From an uncultured Collinsella sp. (GTDB lineage: Bacteria; Actinomycetota; Coriobacteriia; Coriobacteriales; Coriobacteriaceae): a DNA stretch of 63,711 nt. The translations under genes were made by a program, and so were the position numbers. Shown here piece by piece: positions 50,009 to 58,789 of the stretch. The notes under the pieces are model-generated. The model was given only the letters and a program-made list of their open reading frames with translations, searched no databases and was not told the origin of the DNA. The stretch spans positions 1 to 63,711 of the forward strand of contig CAADUO010000051.1 in the NCBI GenBank assembly GCA_900752215.1, read 5' to 3'. The first letter of the stretch is position 1. Every line of letters starts with the position of its first letter.

Positions 50009-51075
50009 TGTGGGAAGCCGATGACTCTCAGGACCTGTGGGCGACGCCCGGCAACTCGCCGGCGGCATCCATGGCGCACGGCGAGCGCATGGTGGGCTCG
50101 GAGCTGACGGCCGAGGACCTCGATGTCGACCGCACTTTGCGCCCCCAGCGCCTGGACGACTACTGTGGCCAGGAGCACATCAAGCAGAGCCTGCGCGTGT
50201 TGATCGAAGCGGCACAGAGCCGTGGCGAGACGCTCGACCACGTGATCTTCTCGGGTCCTCCGGGTCTGGGCAAGACCACGCTGGCCACCGTTATCGCCAA
50301 CGAGTTGGGCGCTCAGATCAAGACCACGAGTGGCCCTGCCATCGCGCGCACGGGCGACCTGGCGGCCATCCTTACTAACTTGCAGCCGGGTGATGTGCTG
50401 TTTATCGACGAGATCCACCGCCTCAACCGTTCGGTCGAGGAGGTCCTGTACCCCGCGATGGAGGACTTTGCCCTCGATATCGTGATTGGCAAGGGTCCGG
50501 CGGCGCGCTCGATTCGCCTGGATATTCCCAAGTTTACGCTGGTAGCGGCAACGACCCGCTCAGGCATGTTGACAGGCCCGTTGCGCGACCGCTTTGGCAT
50601 TTCATATCGCCTGGATTACTACACGGTCGAGGAGCTCGCGCAGATTGTGACGCGTTCGGCGACTATCCTGGGCGTGACGATCGACCATCCCAGTGCACTC
50701 GAGATCGGCTCGCGTTCGCGCGGCACGCCACGTCTTGCCAACCGCCTGCTCAAGCGCGTGCGCGACTATGCGCAGGTGCGCGGCAACGGCCCCATTGAGC
50801 TCGATATCTGCCGTCAGGCACTCGAGTTCTTTGAGATCGACGAGCTCGGCCTGGACTGGATGGATATTCGCATTTTGGAGACGCTCGCCAAGACGTTCTC
50901 CGGTCGTGCCGTGGGACTTACGACCCTTGCCAGCGCGGTGGGCGAGGACCCGGGCACGCTCGAGGATGTCTATGAGCCCTATTTGCTGCAGTGCGGGTTG
51001 ATGATTCGCACGCCGCAGGGCCGTCAGGCAACCCTTCGCACCTTTGAGCACCTGGGGATTGAACCTACCGTTTAG
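50008..51075 (+). CDS. ruvB: Holliday junction branch migration ATPase RuvB
   Basis: A 355-residue AAA+ motor. After an N-terminal extension of about 45 residues come RPQRLDDYCGQ, Walker A GPPGLGKTTLA, Walker B LFIDEIHRLNR, sensor 1 AATTRSG, the arginine finger region GPLRDRFG, and sensor 2 SRGTPRLANRLLKRVRDYAQ, then the winged helix DNA-binding domain. All hallmarks are intact. It pumps DNA through RuvA-held junctions. The start ATG overlaps the ruvA stop by one base. No terminator is obvious; 144 nt separate it from fhs, which has its own promoter. The N-terminal extension before the conserved core is longer than in E. coli. Confidence 0.97.
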   Translation: MWEADDSQDLWATPGNSPAASMAHGERMVGSELTAEDLDVDRTLRPQRLDDYCGQEHIKQSLRVLIEAAQSRGETLDHVIFSGPPGLGKTTLATVIANELGAQIKTTSGPAIARTGDLAAILTNLQPGDVLFIDEIHRLNRSVEEVLYPAMEDFALDIVIGKGPAARSIRLDIPKFTLVAATTRSGMLTGPLRDRFGISYRLDYYTVEELAQIVTRSATILGVTIDHPSALEIGSRSRGTPRLANRLLKRVRDYAQVRGNGPIELDICRQALEFFEIDELGLDWMDIRILETLAKTFSGRAVGLTTLASAVGEDPGTLEDVYEPYLLQCGLMIRTPQGRQATLRTFEHLGIEPTV

Positions 51076-51131
51076 GGCGCTTTATTTTGGCGGGCTGTTG
51101 GGCTATCGCTGGGCATCGGGTAAACATATCG

Positions 51132-51143
51132 CCGTTCATCGGT
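51132..51143. promoter_or_regulatory. CCGTTCATCGGT box upstream of the fhs promoter
   Basis: The same box as at 9457-9468. Its first base is 42 nt before the first base of the -10, as in the PTS operon, and 20 nt before the -35. A common activator is likely. Confidence 0.55.
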
Positions 51144-51151
51144 TACGGGCG

Positions 51152-51179
51152 TTTTACTATTGCGCGCTCGTGCTATGCT
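51152..51179 (+). promoter_or_regulatory. Predicted fhs promoter
   Basis: -35 TTTTAC (51152-51157), 16-bp spacer, -10 TATGCT (51174-51179). The -35 is poor, in keeping with help from a bound activator at the adjacent box. Start site near 51186. Confidence 0.55.
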
Positions 51180-51219
51180 GAATTGGTCTTTTTCTCATTC
51201 GGTAACGAAAGGACCGCCC

Positions 51220-52887
51220 ATGCCTACTGACATCGAAATCGCACGTTCTGTCACGCCACTGCCTATTACCGAGGTGGCCAAGAACGCCGGCGTCGACGTT
51301 AAGTACCTTATTCCGTACGGCTTCGACAAGGCTAAGGTCGACTATTCACTGCTCAACGAGCCGACCGATCACCAGGCCAAGCTCGTTCTCGTGACCGCTA
51401 TCAACCCAACGCCTGCGGGCGAGGGCAAGACCACCACGACCATCGGTCTGGCCGATGGCCTGCGTCGCCGCGGCGTCAAGAGCGCCGTGGCCCTGCGCGA
51501 GCCTTCGCTCGGCCCTGTCTTTGGCGTTAAGGGCGGTGCTGCCGGCGGCGGCTGGGCTCAGGTGATCCCCATGGAGGATATCAACCTGCACTTTACCGGC
51601 GACTTCCACGCTATCGGTGCTGCCAACAACCTGCTGGCCGCCATGCTTGATAACCACATCCAGCAGGGCAATCAGCTCGGTATTGACGTTAAGCGCATCA
51701 CTTGGAAGCGCGTCGTCGATATGAACGACCGTCAGCTGCGCCACGTTATCGATGGCATTGGCGGTAAGGCCCAGGGCGTGCCGCGCGAGGACGGCTTCGA
51801 TATCACCGTCGCCTCCGAGGTCATGGCAATCCTGTGCCTGTCTACGAGCATCAGCGACCTCAAGGAACGCTTGGGTGAGATCGTCGTCGGCTACAGCTTT
51901 GCCGGCGAGCCCGTCCGTGCCCGCGACCTTAAGGCCCAGGGTGCCATGGCCGCGTTGCTTAAGGACGCGCTCAAGCCCAACCTGGTGCAAACGCTCGAGG
52001 GCACGCCCGCGTTTGTCCACGGCGGTCCCTTCGCCAACATTGCCCACGGCTGCAACTCTATCATGGCCACGCGTATGGCGATGCGCTTTGGCGATGTCGC
52101 CATTACCGAGGCCGGCTTCGGTGCCGATCTGGGTGCCGAGAAGTTCCTCGACATCAAGTGCCGCATGACGGGCGTTCGCCCCAGCGCTGTCGTGGTCGTC
52201 GCCACTGCCCGCGCGCTTAAGTACAACGGCGGTGTCGCCAAGGCCGACCTCAACGAGGAGAACCTCAAGGCCCTCAAGGCCGGCATGCCCAACCTGCTGC
52301 GTCACGTCGACAACATCCAGAACGTTTATGGTCTGCCCTGCGTGGTCGCCATCAACCGTTTCCCGACGGACACCGAGGCCGAGCTTGCGCTCATCGAGTC
52401 CGAGTGCCAGAAGCTCGGCGTCAACGTTAAGCTTTCCGAGGTCTGGGCCAAGGGCGGCGAGGGCGCGCTCGACCTGGCCGATGAGGTCATGCGTCTGATT
52501 GAGCAGCCGAGCGAGCTCAAGTTTGCCTATGAGGACGGCGCTGATGTCGCTGATGCCCTCGAGGCTGTTGCCACCAAGGTCTACCGCGCCGACGGCGTCG
52601 ACTTTACGCCGGCTGCCAAGCGCCAGCTCGCCGAGCTGCGCGAGAACGGCTTTGGCAACCTGCCGGTGTGCGTGGCCAAGACGCAGTACAGCTTTAGCGA
52701 CAACGCCAAGGCCCTGGGCGCTCCCGAGAACTTCCGCATTACGGTGCGCGAGCTCAAGGTTTCCGCCGGTGCCCACTTTGTGGTCGCACTGACTGGCAGT
52801 GTTCTGACCATGCCGGGCCTGCCCAAGGTCCCCGCGGCCGAGAACATCGACGTCGACAACGACGGCAACATCACCGGCCTGTTCTAA
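51220..52887 (+). CDS. fhs: Formate-tetrahydrofolate ligase
   Basis: A 555-residue enzyme that makes 10-formyl-THF from formate, THF and ATP. The P-loop is PTPAGEGKTTTTIGLADGL (about 62-80); REPSLGPVFGVKGGAAGGGWAQV and NLHFTGDFHAIGAANNLLAA are the family signatures; EAGFGADLGAEKF and AINRFPTDTEAE are also conserved. It is the first step of the methyl branch of one-carbon metabolism and a purine precursor supply. ATG 51220 has GAAAGGACC before it. Its promoter region carries a CCGTTCATCGGT box shared with the PTS operon. A cyclodeaminase-type gene of the same pathway begins at 63390. A clear terminator follows, so it is monocistronic. Confidence 0.98.
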   Translation: MPTDIEIARSVTPLPITEVAKNAGVDVKYLIPYGFDKAKVDYSLLNEPTDHQAKLVLVTAINPTPAGEGKTTTTIGLADGLRRRGVKSAVALREPSLGPVFGVKGGAAGGGWAQVIPMEDINLHFTGDFHAIGAANNLLAAMLDNHIQQGNQLGIDVKRITWKRVVDMNDRQLRHVIDGIGGKAQGVPREDGFDITVASEVMAILCLSTSISDLKERLGEIVVGYSFAGEPVRARDLKAQGAMAALLKDALKPNLVQTLEGTPAFVHGGPFANIAHGCNSIMATRMAMRFGDVAITEAGFGADLGAEKFLDIKCRMTGVRPSAVVVVATARALKYNGGVAKADLNEENLKALKAGMPNLLRHVDNIQNVYGLPCVVAINRFPTDTEAELALIESECQKLGVNVKLSEVWAKGGEGALDLADEVMRLIEQPSELKFAYEDGADVADALEAVATKVYRADGVDFTPAAKRQLAELRENGFGNLPVCVAKTQYSFSDNAKALGAPENFRITVRELKVSAGAHFVVALTGSVLTMPGLPKVPAAENIDVDNDGNITGLF

Positions 52888-52912
52888 GCTCGCTGCGCAT
52901 AGCTGCTTGCTT

Positions 52913-52948
52913 GCCCCGCCGCGCCCACAAGGCCCGGCGGGGCTTTTT
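52913..52948 (+). terminator. Intrinsic terminator of fhs
   Basis: GCCCCGCCG (52913-52921) and CGGCGGGGC (52935-52943), then TTTTT (52944-52948). Confidence 0.9.
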
Positions 52949-53066
52949 GATCCTTAGGCCCGCGCATGTCTTGTAGATACCGGCGGGCTCCGTCCATCAT
53001 AGGCTTTTGCGCGGGTAGAATGCATGGATAACTTGAGGCTCACGCGCGACGGAAAGGAATCGTTGC

Positions 53067-54056
53067 ATGGATCAGGACAAGACAACCGTGATGGGCGGCT
53101 ACGGTTCCGCGCAGGCTGGCGATAGCGCCGATGCGACCCGCGTTGTTCCCAACCCCGGTTATACCGACCCCGCCGCGACGCAGCCTTCTGCCGAGCCCAC
53201 CCGGGTTATGGGCTATGGCGACACGGCGCAGGATTCTTACGCTGCATCTTCGCAAGGCCCCTATAGCAACGCAGCTCCGGACCCGTTTGATTACGCGCCG
53301 CAGGATTCTTATGCCGCCTCGACGCCGAATCCCTATGATGACCTGCCGCAGAATCCCATTCCGCAGCCTCAGCAGACGACGTATATGCCTCGCACGGCGC
53401 AGCCTCGCTACGAGTCGCGCCAACCGTATCGCGAGTACCCCAAGTCGATTCCGCAATATGGCGAGGACGAGGAGAAGAAGCCGTCGCGTTCGTCGAGCGT
53501 GATCAAGAAGATCCTCATCGTGCTGGCGATCTTCTTTGCGCTGTCGGTTGTGTTTGCCATCGTGTCGGGCATGCTCAACAAGCGAGGGAGTTCAACGGCC
53601 GATACCACTGCCGAGCAAACTGAGTCCGCCTCGTCTAGCGCCGTCGATCTGAGCGATATCCCGGGGCAGTACTGGTCCAACGCCAAGAAGATCCTCAAGT
53701 CGCGCGGCGCCGATCTTTCGAATGCCGTGGTCCTGACTGATGATGGCTCAACGCCCGTCGTCGATGCCAACTGGGTCGTTACTTCTGCCTACTATAACGA
53801 CAACGGCAACCTCGAAATTCAACTCACGCACAAGAACAGCTCGGGCAACTCGTCCGACGGCCAAAGCGGTACCGACAGTTCGAGCTCCAATACGCTGGAG
53901 GACTTGAGCAACAAGGCACAGGAGTTGGGAGACAAGGCGCAAGAGCTGGGCGACACGGCACAAAACCTGGGCGATACCGCGCAGAACTTGGGCGGCATGG
54001 CGACGGATGCCTGGAACGCCCTGCAAAACGGCATCTCGGGCGCGCAGGGAAACTAG
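53067..54056 (+). CDS. Low-complexity single-pass membrane protein with heptad repeats
   Basis: A 329-residue protein. Residues 1-140 are Pro/Gln/Tyr-rich and repetitive (AQDSYAASS, PQDSYAAST), a cytoplasmic disordered head. One membrane helix lies at about 150-172 (ILIVLAIFFALSVVFAIVSG). The outer part has a folded stretch (IPGQYWSNAKKILKSRGADLSNAVVLTDDG), then a helical tail of four heptads: AQELGDK, AQELGDT, AQNLGDT, AQNLGGM. The middle part resembles PASTA-like or DUF-type extracellular modules only vaguely. The membrane helix is close to that of the left-edge protein at 3-440. ATG 53067 follows AAAGGAATCG; a -10 TAGAAT lies at 53016-53021. Function unknown. Confidence 0.75.
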   Translation: MDQDKTTVMGGYGSAQAGDSADATRVVPNPGYTDPAATQPSAEPTRVMGYGDTAQDSYAASSQGPYSNAAPDPFDYAPQDSYAASTPNPYDDLPQNPIPQPQQTTYMPRTAQPRYESRQPYREYPKSIPQYGEDEEKKPSRSSSVIKKILIVLAIFFALSVVFAIVSGMLNKRGSSTADTTAEQTESASSSAVDLSDIPGQYWSNAKKILKSRGADLSNAVVLTDDGSTPVVDANWVVTSAYYNDNGNLEIQLTHKNSSGNSSDGQSGTDSSSSNTLEDLSNKAQELGDKAQELGDTAQNLGDTAQNLGGMATDAWNALQNGISGAQGN

Positions 54057-54074
54057 CGGACGAGCGGAGCGGGG

Positions 54075-55256
54075 CTACAGCTGCTCGGCCGGACGCTCGG
54101 GCGAGCTAAAGCCCGAATCAAACGTGACGACGCATGAGACGTCGGGCCGGCGCTCGTGCACGATGCGCGTGACGAGCTCCAGCAGCTCCTCGTCGGATAT
54201 GTCAAAGCCGTCGGGACGCACCAGGTCAAACGAAACGAACCCGTCGTGCTCGTGCAGGTCGTGGATGGAGAGCGCGGGATCGATCTGCATGACGCCGCGC
54301 TTGACCCAGCCGCGCAGGTCGTCGCCAGTGGTGGCGATGGGGTCGCAGTGCAGCGTGATATCGATGCCCATCTGGCGCTTGATGTCGTGCTCGATGGTGT
54401 CCAGAATCTCGTGGTGCTCAAATGCGTCGCCCTCGCCGGGCATCTCCACGTGGGCGCTGGCAAACTGACGACCGGGGCCGTAGTCGTGCACCATCAGGTC
54501 GTGTGTGCCCAAAACCTGCGGATAGGACATGATCTTGTCGCGGATTGCCTGGACGAGCTTGGGGTCGGGCGCTTGCCCCAGCAACGGGCTGATGGCGTCG
54601 CGCACTAGGCCCATGCCGCTGATGCAGATGAAGATGCCCACACCCAGGCCTGCCCAGCCGTCGAGGTCAAAGCCTGTCGTCTGCGAAATAAGCGCCGCCA
54701 CCAAGACCGAGCCCGAGGTGATGACGTCGTTTTTGGAGTCCTGTGCCGTGGCGATGAGCGTCTCCGAGTCGATGCGGTCGCCCAGCGTGCGGTTGAACGC
54801 TGCCATCCAGAGCTTAACGAGCATGGACGTAGCCAGTGCCGCAAGGGAAATAAACGTGTAAGCGGTGGGCGAGGGCTTGATGATCTTGGTGACCGACTCG
54901 AGAATCAGGTTGATGCCGACGGCGCAAACCAGGACGGCGACGAATAGGCCGGCTAGGTATTCATAGCGGCCGTGGCCATAGGGGTGGCCTTCGTCTGCCG
55001 GGCGGCTGGCAAGGCGGAACCCGAGCAGGCTCACGATGTTGCTCGAGGCATCGGAGAGGTTGTTGAAAGCGTCGGCGATGAGGGAGACGGAACCGGCGAG
55101 CAGGCCCGCGATGCCCTTGGCCAGGCACAGGGTGATGTTGAGGCCAATGCAGATGAGGCTTGCGGCAAAGCCCGCGTTAGTGCGGCAAGATGCATCGACC
55201 GGCTCGCCCTCGCTGCCGGGAACAAGCGTATGTACCAGCCGATTTACAAATAGCAT
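54075..55256 (-). CDS. Cation diffusion facilitator family exporter, probably Mn2+
   Basis: A 393-residue metal/proton antiporter. Six hydrophobic helices are followed by a cytoplasmic domain that includes HDLMVHDYGPGRQFASAHVEMPG. The metal site reads DAFNNLSD in helix 2 and DSKNDVI in helix 5. The Asn-x3-Asp plus Asp-x3-Asp pattern is the one found in manganese exporters of the MntE type, as opposed to His-x3-Asp in zinc ones. After the usual cytoplasmic domain there is an extra ACT-like stretch up to residue 393. The start used is the ATG at 55256, with GTGAGGACGACC before it; ATG 55277 is an alternative. The gene is convergent with the 53067 gene, only 18 nt apart and without a visible terminator. 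Confidence 0.85.
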   Translation of the reverse strand: MLFVNRLVHTLVPGSEGEPVDASCRTNAGFAASLICIGLNITLCLAKGIAGLLAGSVSLIADAFNNLSDASSNIVSLLGFRLASRPADEGHPYGHGRYEYLAGLFVAVLVCAVGINLILESVTKIIKPSPTAYTFISLAALATSMLVKLWMAAFNRTLGDRIDSETLIATAQDSKNDVITSGSVLVAALISQTTGFDLDGWAGLGVGIFICISGMGLVRDAISPLLGQAPDPKLVQAIRDKIMSYPQVLGTHDLMVHDYGPGRQFASAHVEMPGEGDAFEHHEILDTIEHDIKRQMGIDITLHCDPIATTGDDLRGWVKRGVMQIDPALSIHDLHEHDGFVSFDLVRPDGFDISDEELLELVTRIVHERRPDVSCVVTFDSGFSSPERPAEQL

Positions 55257-55474
55257 AGCGGTCGTCCTCACAATCATGTTTAAGGGGATAGTGTAGCTCG
55301 CGCGGGGGCGCCGTGCACCGATGCTCAGAAAATGCAGCAATAGTCTGCCGGTGCTAACGAGCGAGCCTTCTCGTCTGCCTGGGTGGTCCATTTTGGGCCA
55401 CATGGGTATGGGCATGTGCCTGTTTGCTCGACATACTTAATGTCGACAGCCCCTGTGCAAAGGAGGACGTTTCC

Positions 55475-56812
55475 ATGGACGAGATGTTTGCCATTAAATG
55501 TCAAAACTGCGGCGGCCCTATGTACTCGCACCAGGCTAAGCGCAGCTTTGAGTGCGCCTATTGCGGTGCGGTCATTCCGTGGCAGGTGGACGCGGGAGAG
55601 CCCAAGAGCGCTTTGGGCATTCGCCATACGCCGTTGACGGTGGTGGATGGACTGCTCAAGCTCACACATGTGTCGCAACTCGAGCGCCCGGAGGACCCGG
55701 ACTGGTATTTCTTCAATTCGTACTGGCGCAATCAGTCGGTCCTGGAACATCTGCTGTGGGAGGATCGCGGCACGGCGCAGGAGTTTCAAGAGGCCACGCA
55801 TGTGAGCATTCCTTGCCCCTTCTGTGGTGCGTCCTTTGAGGGCGAGTCGACCCAGCGCGTGTTTGAGTGCCCGTCCTGCGGCAACAAGATCGGCATTGCC
55901 GACCTGCTCAAGCCGGGGACGTTTAGCAAGCGCCTGACCATGGGCGTAGGTGCGGAGTATGTGCCCGGGCAGGGTATTCCTTGCGAAATCTCGCCGCAGC
56001 AGGCACGTGCCAACGCGCTGCAGCTGGTGCGTCAGTATCCCGACGCCTTTGCCGGGCACGATGTAGAAGATGCGATCCAAAACGACATGATGCTCTTCTA
56101 CTTCCCCATGGCGCTGGCGGACCTGCGCATGATGGCGAGCTTCCCGGGCAAGGGCCTGAGCAAGGAGACCCTGGTGTACTACGAGGTGCTCGACTGGGCA
56201 TATCCCAGGGCAAACTACCTGGACGTTCGCCTCATGGGCATTTTGGAGCCATGGGACTTTGCCAAGGTCGGTCCGTTCGATCCCGCCATGCAGGAAGGCG
56301 ACTTCCGCGTCGTCTCTGTCGATGCGTCTACCAAGGACCAGGTGGTCATTGATAAGTTAGCGCTCGACGTTGCGGGCAACGACGCTGAGGCTGTACTGGG
56401 GCTCAATAAAAAGAGCATCCGCACGTGGGCATGCAAGGCCCGCAAGCATAAGGACGGCCTGGTGATGGTGCCGGTCTACTTTGTCGATCGTCCGGCGACG
56501 GACAGCCGCGATGGCGAGCAGGTGCGCATTGCCGTAAACGGACAGACGGGCCGCGCGGCCGCGGTGGTGTTTAGTGACAAGCGCGAAACGCACGTCGTGG
56601 CGCCGCTCAATCCGAGCCTGCATCTGTCCGGTGAGAGCACCGTGCATGCCACGCCCATCGAGGTCAAATACGTTAAATCGCCGTTCCTATACCAGATCGT
56701 GCGCCGTGGAGACGGCGAGCAACCGCGCCAGGTTGCAGCGGTCGCCGAGGGTTCCTACCGAGAAGAAAAGCCCAAACGCAAGGGCTTGCTCGCTGCGATC
56801 TTTGGGAAGTAG
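55475..56812 (+). CDS. Zinc-ribbon protein of unknown function
   Basis: A 445-residue protein with two zinc ribbons: IKCQNCGGPMYSHQAKRSFECAYC is spread over residues 7-29 (pairs CQNC and CAYC), and a second at about 115-150 (IPCPFCGAS and FECPSCGN). The rest has no signal or membrane segment and no catalytic motif I know. The second half contains a folded region with several aromatic strands (VMVPVYFVDRP, GRAAAVVFSDKRETHVVAPLNP). Possibly related to the zinc-ribbon proteins at 1513 and 3610 only through the ribbon. ATG 55475 follows AAAGGAGGACG. A hairpin at 56827-56857 may end the transcript. The start lies 218 nt from the divergent CDF gene. Confidence 0.75.
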   Translation: MDEMFAIKCQNCGGPMYSHQAKRSFECAYCGAVIPWQVDAGEPKSALGIRHTPLTVVDGLLKLTHVSQLERPEDPDWYFFNSYWRNQSVLEHLLWEDRGTAQEFQEATHVSIPCPFCGASFEGESTQRVFECPSCGNKIGIADLLKPGTFSKRLTMGVGAEYVPGQGIPCEISPQQARANALQLVRQYPDAFAGHDVEDAIQNDMMLFYFPMALADLRMMASFPGKGLSKETLVYYEVLDWAYPRANYLDVRLMGILEPWDFAKVGPFDPAMQEGDFRVVSVDASTKDQVVIDKLALDVAGNDAEAVLGLNKKSIRTWACKARKHKDGLVMVPVYFVDRPATDSRDGEQVRIAVNGQTGRAAAVVFSDKRETHVVAPLNPSLHLSGESTVHATPIEVKYVKSPFLYQIVRRGDGEQPRQVAAVAEGSYREEKPKRKGLLAAIFGK

Positions 56813-56826
56813 GGAAGCGCAGCATG

Positions 56827-56857
56827 GGACGGCTCGCAGGCATGCGGGCTGCCGTCC
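56827..56857 (+). terminator. Hairpin after the zinc-ribbon gene
   Basis: GGACGGC (56827-56833) and GCCGTCC (56851-56857) enclose a smaller CGCA/TGCG hairpin. No T-run. Confidence 0.5.
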
Positions 56858-56861
56858 GGTA

Positions 56862-57030
56862 GTTTGGCAGGGGGTAGATGTAAATAAACGGTGGAGCGGC
56901 TGCAAAAGAGCCGCCTCGCTGGGCAAAATCAGGTTGTGCCGCGGAACCCGCTCCTCAGTTAGTCACACTTCGGAAGCGCGGGCAACGCAGACGCAAGTGT
57001 CTTAAGGGCCGGCTGCAACCGGCCCTTTTC
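56862..57030 (+). ncRNA. Candidate small RNA or structured transcript
   Basis: A 395-nt gap contains a promoter-like TTGGCA (near 56864) with an AT-rich stretch TGTAAATAAACG about 15 nt later, then hairpins GCGGCT/AGCCGC and ACACTT/AAGTGT, and finally a terminator: AAGGGCCGG (57004-57012), CCGGCCCTT (57019-57027) and TTTT. No reading frame in it has a start signal and normal codon use. It does not match tmRNA, 6S, SRP or RNase P RNA as I know them. The remaining 57031-57207 shows nothing further. Confidence 0.4.
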
Positions 57031-57207
57031 TATGGCAGCCAATGGGCCCACATCAGACGAAGGTCGCGTTTTTGCCTGTCAGGTCACGCTCGCCAGCCAC
57101 GGCTAGAATGTCGTTGCCGGCGTCCATGACCGGTATTGTTTCGTAGCGTGCGCCTCAACCGCGGGTGCGCCTGCGACGGCTGCGGTGGTTTCGGTCGCAA
57201 CGTGCTG

Positions 57208-58257
57208 CTACCCTTGCGTTTCGCCATTAGTCGCTTCGTTGATGGCGCGGTACTCGGCACTCAGCTCGCGCGCCAGCTCTTCCTTGCTTGGAAGATACGT
57301 CAGGTATTTGGCGGTAAACACTTGGTCGTTGTCTTCGGGCAGCGTGTACTCGACGATCGAATCGCTTTTGTCCGCGCAGAGCACGATGCCTATGGGCGGA
57401 TTGTCGCCTTCGTTCATGAGCTCACGCGTGTAGTAGTTCACATACATTTGCATCTGGCCCAGGTCCTGATGCGTAAGGTCATCGGTCTTAAGGTCGATGA
57501 GCACGAAGCAGCGCATCAGATAGTTGTAAAAAACAAGGTCAATATAGAAATGGCGTCCATCAAAGGTGATGCGCTTTTGGCGCGCCTCGAAAGCGAAGCC
57601 ACGGCCAAGCTCCAGCAGGAACTTCTGAAGATGCGTGATGAGCGCCTGCTCTAGATCGCTCTCGCGAAACGTAGCATCGTCCGAGAAACCTAAAAACTCC
57701 AGTACATATGGGTCGCGGATGATATCCTCGGGGCGACGAGCCGGGGCGCTCTCTTGGATTTCCTGGGTGACGGCCTCTTTGTCCTTGCTGGCAAGTAGGC
57801 GCTCGCGGAACATGGTGTTGATCTGGCGTTCGAGCTGACGCGTGCTCCAGCGAGAATCGGCGCATTCGTTCATGTACCAGGTGCGAGCTTCGGGGTCAGG
57901 AATGCGTATTAACCTGCGGTAATGTGTCCAGCTCAATTCGGGACGCAGTGAGTCCCGAATTGGAAATGCAAGATAGAACTGACGCATTTTGCGCAGCTCT
58001 CTTGCTTCAAAACTTTTACCAAAATCCTTGGTAAGTCTGATTGCGAGGGCCTTGAGCAGCGCCTCTCCATACTTGGCGCGCCCCTCTCCGCCCTGTTCAT
58101 CAACAATACTCTTGCCGATCTCCCAATATGCCTCAACCATCGCAAAGTTAACGGCGGTATAGGCCTTGTCGCGAGCGGCGTTGAGAATCGAGGAGACCTG
58201 CTTGTAAAAACCTTCGGGCACGATTGCCGATTCTCCACGGTTTACCAGTTCGCCCAT
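57208..58257 (-). CDS. YhcG/DUF1016 family PD-(D/E)XK nuclease
   Basis: A 349-residue protein. The N-terminal half (YWEIGKSIVDEQ ... YGEALLKALAIRLTKDFGKSFEARELRKMRQFY ... ELSWTHYRRLIRI) is the DUF1016 helical domain; the C-terminal half is the YhcG nuclease domain with FYIDLVFYN, FVLIDLKTD (catalytic Asp and Lys) and GQMQMYVNYY. Such proteins are often found in accessory or defence islands and next to restriction systems; here the gene is alone. Codon use is slightly less C/G-ending than in its neighbours (for example ATCCTTGGTAAGTCTGATTG), which hints at acquisition. ATG at 58257 on the minus strand; a GTG just before is possible. Role unproven; DNA repair or defence has been suggested for the family. 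Confidence 0.88.
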   Translation of the reverse strand: MGELVNRGESAIVPEGFYKQVSSILNAARDKAYTAVNFAMVEAYWEIGKSIVDEQGGEGRAKYGEALLKALAIRLTKDFGKSFEARELRKMRQFYLAFPIRDSLRPELSWTHYRRLIRIPDPEARTWYMNECADSRWSTRQLERQINTMFRERLLASKDKEAVTQEIQESAPARRPEDIIRDPYVLEFLGFSDDATFRESDLEQALITHLQKFLLELGRGFAFEARQKRITFDGRHFYIDLVFYNYLMRCFVLIDLKTDDLTHQDLGQMQMYVNYYTRELMNEGDNPPIGIVLCADKSDSIVEYTLPEDNDQVFTAKYLTYLPSKEELARELSAEYRAINEATNGETQG

Positions 58258-58424
58258 CACTGTCGCCCCACTTTCCTTTTGTGGAATGCGTCTTTATCGC
58301 ATTTAGTTTAAAGCCTCGCGCGGACACGAATTGCTGTGCTGTCTGACATCTTCGCATGGGGCCTTGCGGTGACTAAAATGTGACCATAGAGGCAGTTTTA
58401 GCGAATCCCACGGGAGTGACGCGT

Positions 58425-58694
58425 ATGGACAATAACACGCTGCTATTCCAGGACAAAGGTTCGGGTAGGTATAAAGACGTCAAGATCTACCCCAACCGTA
58501 TTGAGGTGCTCAAGAAGGGCACTTTTGGTGGCAAGCACACCGAGATTGTCTATCTTAAGGACATTACGGGGGTCAACAGGATCAAGGGCCGCGATGTTTT
58601 TCTGCGTAACAGGCTGTTGACTGCTTGTGTTTTTAGCCTGAGCAGCCGTGCGAAGGCCCAGGAGTTTGTTAACGCGCTGAACATGGTGATGTAG
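58425..58694 (+). CDS. Small PH-like domain protein
   Basis: An 89-residue protein. Alternating strands (LLFQDKGSGRYKDVKIYPNRIEVLKKG, EIVYLKDITGVNRIKG, RLLTACVFSLS) and a C-terminal helix (KAQEFVNALNMV) form the seven-strand-plus-helix pattern of bacterial PH-like domains, which act as small cytoplasmic binding modules. No signal or membrane segment. ATG 58425 has CGGGAG 8 nt upstream; the frame opens 45 nt earlier without a start signal. Divergent from yhcG (165 nt). A minus-strand terminator of the PI-PLC gene lies just after its stop. Function unknown. Confidence 0.65.
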   Translation: MDNNTLLFQDKGSGRYKDVKIYPNRIEVLKKGTFGGKHTEIVYLKDITGVNRIKGRDVFLRNRLLTACVFSLSSRAKAQEFVNALNMVM

Positions 58695-58721
58695 CCTATG
58701 GCGGCGTTTGGGCCAAGGTAA

Positions 58722-58755
58722 AAATCGGGGGCACAGAACGGTGTCCTGCGCCCCC
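58722..58755 (-). terminator. Intrinsic terminator of the PI-PLC gene (minus strand)
   Basis: GGGGGCACAG (58727-58736) pairs with CTGCGCCCCC (58746-58755), one mismatch; on the minus strand it is followed by a T-run (complement of 58722-58725 and flank). Confidence 0.75.
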
Positions 58756-58789
58756 CCATTGAGTCGATGTGTCTAAAAGGCCGGCTTGC

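Noticed and set aside
56862..57030. tmRNA, 6S, SRP RNA or a tRNA
   Set aside because: No tRNA-like arm, no TTCGA loop, no tag frame, and no GGAAGGAAGCAGCC-type SRP motif could be found here. I saw no tRNA or rRNA anywhere in the window.
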